The notes below the pieces were generated by a model. The model saw nothing but the letters and a program-made list of their open reading frames with translations, did not search any database and had not been told where the DNA came from. From positions 1 through 9,659 of the forward strand of contig JAOABT010000411.1 of the NCBI GenBank assembly GCA_026418215.1: a DNA stretch of 9,659 nt, given 5' to 3'. Below are positions 6,623 through 9,659 of the stretch, piece after piece. The stretch comes from Clostridia bacterium. Lineage in GTDB: Bacteria; Bacillota; Clostridia; DSM-8532. Within the stretch, counting starts at the first letter, position 1; each line of letters begins with the position of its first letter. The position numbers were made by a program, and so were the translations under genes.

Positions 6623-9600
6623 CTACTTTTTGGTGATGTCGAATCGGTCATGCTCAACAGTTACGCCTTTTTCAATATGATAGGAGACAACCGAAATGTG
6701 ATCGCTGTAAACCCTAAAGGTCGTGAATACAGGATTATTGGCATCGTAGAGCACCTCGGTCCAGGTTCTCTTCTTAGCATCGTAATACTTTTTAGCTGCG
6801 CTTCCGCCGGTCACATAGGTCGTTCCAGCACCCGGCGCAACCTTCTTGCCACCCTTCATGGTGGTTCTTAAATAGGTATGGTCATGGCCGTTCAATACAA
6901 GGTCTATACCCGCCCTATCAAAGGAAGGCGCAGCAAGCTTTCTGAATTCAGCCTCATCATAGAAGCCAGAGTAAATACCTCTGTGCATCATGACAATCTT
7001 CCACTTCTTATCGGATGCTTTGCTGTTTTGTTCTACCCACTGGAGCTGAGGCTGAAGAGGCTTTTGAGTATCCAAAACCATAAAGAGCGCATCGCTAGTC
7101 TGGAAGGAATATGCGTCTTCCTTCAGGCCCGAGGGACCATTTTCCGGGAAGGTAAAATAAGACGTGAAGTTGGTGAGCTTGGCGTCACCCGCATATTCAT
7201 GATTACCCGGTGCCGCCGCCATTGGGAAGCAGGAGAAGACATTTGAGCCTACATTGAAAAGCATACCCCACTGTCCCTTGTTTCCGCCGTTGTCTGTCAA
7301 ATCACCGCCCATGAGGACAAAGGCAGGATTGACCGCCTTCTCTATACCTCTCTTCAGTACATCACCAAAGACCTGATACGAAGCATTATCGGCAGATTGA
7401 GGATCGGTAACAAATACGAAGGAGTAAGGCTTATCATAGGCGGGTGTGGTCATTTCATAAGCCGAGCTGAACCTTCCCGTAGCATCTCCTATACGGTAGA
7501 TGTAGGCTGTTCCGGGCTTCAGGTTTTCTAAAATAACGCTGTGCACCCTAACAGCAGACGTTTTCTGCCCGTTCACCAGAGAGGTTTCCTGGTCGGTACC
7601 CAAGGCAGCTTGAATACCCTCTGTTGAAAAGCTTCCTGTAAAGGTACTCTTTTCAGCATATTGAACAAGGGTTCCTGCTTGTTCTTTGGGTGTGATATAG
7701 TTCATTGCTATGGCGCCACCTGATGCCGTAAGAGTAAGATTTAGGTCTTGGGGCACCAGACCTGCATTCTTATCGCTGATAATAAGACTTGCAATATTAC
7801 TGATAACACCGGCTTTGTTAGCCTGCACCTTTACTGAGGAGCCGACGGGAAGGCTTGTCAGAAGGGTGGTTTGAGCCTTTCCAGCTTTATCGGTCTTAAG
7901 GGCTGACTCCTTTCCGTCAACAACCAGGGTCGCTCCTTCTACAGGCGCTCCATTACGGTCTGTCACGGTAAAGCTTGTTATGTCACCTTCGGAGAAGCCA
8001 TAAGCCTTTAAAGTCATACCATAGTCAAAATTCACATTCATAGATGGCAGTATAAAGCGCTGGCTGTCTTTGTTCTTGCCCAGAATGACCGCACTAAGCC
8101 CGGTGGTAATGCGTGTGGCTCCCTGGAGCGTCGTTTTGGCCTTGAAGGTTACGGTTCCAATCTTTGAAAGGGCGCTGCTGGAAAGGTTGGTAAGATTATC
8201 GATCTCAAGCACGATCTTTCCGGCCTTTTCGTCAATAGCGTGAGTGAGAACCTTGCCTTTCTTGACCCAGCCCTCCAAAGCAATCTGCTTGCCTTTAGCC
8301 TTTGTATCTGCATCAATGAGTTCCAGCTGACTAGGGTTATAATAGAGTGTTACATAGACCTTCTTGAGGTTTTTTGGGTTTTTCGCACTCACAGTCGTGG
8401 TGAAATTGCCGCCTGAGTAGAAGGTGGGACTTGAGGAGGCAATAATCTGGGTTGAACCGGTGTCTACAGTAAAAGAGGTTGTCAAGCTGCCCTGATTGCC
8501 ATTAAGGTCTGCATAATTGAGTACAAGGTTGTGGAGGCCATCAGCCAGGGGTGTTGCAGCGCCTAAGTCACCCTTTAATGTGACATTACCATTGCTGATA
8601 ACCTGCAATCCGGTTGCAGGGAGTCCGTCTATAAGCACTTGTATGCTCTTGGTATCAACACCTGATCCATTATCTGAGATTTCCGCTGAGAATGGCACCT
8701 TGCCTGATTTTTGAACCGATAGGGCGGCGGGTGTCAGAATACTGGCTGCAGGAGCCTCTGTGTCTACCGTACTATCGCCGTAGACGCATCGTATGCGGTC
8801 AAAATACAGTGTTCCCTTGGATCTCATATCATCGCGCGAGCACATGATACGAATGGGTATCTCCAACGTAAAAGGCCCTTGCTTACCCACAGGAATCTTG
8901 GCCTCGACATATTTCCATCCGGTCCAGTCAACACCTCCTGTAAGGGTGTCGGTCCTATAGTCGGGTGTAAAATCGATATCAAAGGATTGGCCCTTACCGT
9001 CCTTCAGTCTGGCTCTAACCCAGTCTTTACCGTTATTACCGTAAACGTACATACCAATACCTGTAGGATTTTGAGGTAGTACGATAGAAGCTGTGTTGCC
9101 GTTTGAATCCTTCCTGAAGACATAAACACCGGCAACCCCCTTCTCCACGCCTGCATCTAGCGTAAAGTCGTAATCTACCTTTAGAAGCTTTGTGCCGGAG
9201 CGGGCAAGGGAAGCATCCTCCACAACTGATGCCGAGCCGCTCTTAGCCCTTACCGTTGAGATACCCCAGACAGATCCGTTTTCAAAGTCCTCGATAGATC
9301 CGGTACCATCCGATACAATGACATCAACGTAGGTCGACAGGGAACCATAACGAACGACAATCCTCCCCTTACCCTGTGCATCGGGTGATAGAGTCAACAC
9401 ACCCTCATTATTGATGGTACCAATATTACCTTCTAACTGCCAGGTAAAGGAGGTATCGCTGGAAGCCACCTTGGAATCCTGATAAAATGCCTGACAGCTC
9501 AAGTCCTCAGTATCACCCGGCTGGAGTGTGACGGTGCTTTTATTAGGCTTTAAGGATGTTACGCTGTCCAGTACCGTCAAGTTCGCAACGCCGTAACCCA

Positions 9601-9659
9601 TACCACCTCCGGCCATGATCTGATAATCTCCGGGTTGGGTTGGGGCTGTAAGAACACCC
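6623..9659 (-). CDS. Multi-domain surface purple-acid-phosphatase-like metallophosphoesterase, 5'-partial
   Basis: The frame stays open to the right edge. The Met at 9616 has 14 in-frame codons before it (ending PGDYQI) and no ribosome-binding site, so the start and any signal peptide are outside. Numbered from that Met (997 residues), the order is: Ig-like (about 20-102), jelly-roll carbohydrate-binding-like module (about 108-280, FENG to LYFDRIRCVYG), Ig-like (about 287-386), cohesin-like (about 389-530), a Cna-B or invasin-like beta module (about 534-615), a fibronectin-III-like PAP N-domain (about 622-725), and a metallophosphoesterase domain (about 730-997). Metal-ligand motifs are Asp738 (TDPQ), GGDLTDN (Asp772), GNHEY (804-808), MHRG (His878) and GHDHTYLR (His911, His913). 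The Tyr of the classical GDxxY motif of purple enzymes is missing. Probable role: extracellular phosphomonoester or phosphodiester hydrolysis near a polysaccharide surface. The substrate is unknown, and there is no sorting signal, dockerin or SLH domain at the C-terminus (ends DITKK). Confidence 0.88.
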   Translation of the reverse strand, partial: GVLTAPTQPGDYQIMAGGGMGYGVANLTVLDSVTSLKPNKSTVTLQPGDTEDLSCQAFYQDSKVASSDTSFTWQLEGNIGTINNEGVLTLSPDAQGKGRIVVRYGSLSTYVDVIVSDGTGSIEDFENGSVWGISTVRAKSGSASVVEDASLARSGTKLLKVDYDFTLDAGVEKGVAGVYVFRKDSNGNTASIVLPQNPTGIGMYVYGNNGKDWVRARLKDGKGQSFDIDFTPDYRTDTLTGGVDWTGWKYVEAKIPVGKQGPFTLEIPIRIMCSRDDMRSKGTLYFDRIRCVYGDSTVDTEAPAASILTPAALSVQKSGKVPFSAEISDNGSGVDTKSIQVLIDGLPATGLQVISNGNVTLKGDLGAATPLADGLHNLVLNYADLNGNQGSLTTSFTVDTGSTQIIASSSPTFYSGGNFTTTVSAKNPKNLKKVYVTLYYNPSQLELIDADTKAKGKQIALEGWVKKGKVLTHAIDEKAGKIVLEIDNLTNLSSSALSKIGTVTFKAKTTLQGATRITTGLSAVILGKNKDSQRFILPSMNVNFDYGMTLKAYGFSEGDITSFTVTDRNGAPVEGATLVVDGKESALKTDKAGKAQTTLLTSLPVGSSVKVQANKAGVISNIASLIISDKNAGLVPQDLNLTLTASGGAIAMNYITPKEQAGTLVQYAEKSTFTGSFSTEGIQAALGTDQETSLVNGQKTSAVRVHSVILENLKPGTAYIYRIGDATGRFSSAYEMTTPAYDKPYSFVFVTDPQSADNASYQVFGDVLKRGIEKAVNPAFVLMGGDLTDNGGNKGQWGMLFNVGSNVFSCFPMAAAPGNHEYAGDAKLTNFTSYFTFPENGPSGLKEDAYSFQTSDALFMVLDTQKPLQPQLQWVEQNSKASDKKWKIVMMHRGIYSGFYDEAEFRKLAAPSFDRAGIDLVLNGHDHTYLRTTMKGGKKVAPGAGTTYVTGGSAAKKYYDAKKRTWTEVLYDANNPVFTTFRVYSDHISVVSYHIEKGVTVEHDRFDITKK

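Noticed and set aside
6878..7246. A 122-codon plus-strand frame opposite the metallophosphoesterase domain.
   Set aside because: The opposite strand carries all the metal-ligand motifs here, and this frame shows no family features.
9614..9616. Met codon as the start of the phosphoesterase.
   Set aside because: The frame is open upstream to the edge, no Shine-Dalgarno precedes it, and a secreted modular protein should begin with a signal peptide, which is absent.

Overview
The window looks like a chromosomal segment of a low-to-moderate-GC Gram-positive bacterium, probably a clostridial Bacillota. The support is indirect. The pyruvate kinase carries the extra C-terminal swivelling domain common in that phylum. 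Shine-Dalgarno sites are purine-rich (GGAGG, AAAGGTGAT), promoters look sigma-A-like with extended -10 elements, and one aldo/keto reductase is fused to a clostridial-type 2[4Fe-4S] ferredoxin domain. I cannot name a genus or species. No tRNA, rRNA, CRISPR array, insertion sequence or prophage gene is visible.

Layout. Positions 1-1138 (+) hold the 3' part of a membrane-anchored spermidine-synthase-like methyltransferase-fold protein whose start lies outside the window. It converges on, and overlaps by 11 bp, the pyruvate kinase gene pyk (1128-2897, -). Upstream of pyk on the same strand is a GH133-type glycogen debranching enzyme gene (3019-4995, -). A 191-bp divergent intergenic region (4996-5186) carries back-to-back promoters for the debranching enzyme and for an aldo/keto reductase-ferredoxin fusion (5187-6140, +). 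A short membrane-protein gene (6143-6355, -) ends two bases from the reductase stop. A strong hairpin terminator (6423-6460) separates it from a very large, multi-domain, probably surface-exposed purple-acid-phosphatase-like protein (6623 to the right edge, -), which is open at its N-terminus.

How the genes fit together. The debranching enzyme removes alpha-1,6 branches from glycogen or glycogen-like glucan, and pyruvate kinase completes glycolysis. The pair therefore touches the two ends of stored-sugar catabolism and may share a transcript, since no convincing separate pyk promoter was found. The reductase-ferredoxin fusion is a plausible redox partner in an anaerobe, but its substrate is unknown. 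The giant phosphoesterase stacks Ig-like, carbohydrate-binding-like, cohesin-like and fibronectin-like modules in front of a metallophosphoesterase domain, and acts outside the cell by inference.

Most of the window is ordinary metabolism. I found no clear evidence of a new defence, mobile or RNA-guided system. The best leads are the modular phosphoesterase, the small antisense-facing membrane protein, the unusual active-site loop of the spermidine-synthase-like protein, and candidate regulatory DNA in the two intergenic regions flanking the debranching enzyme gene.
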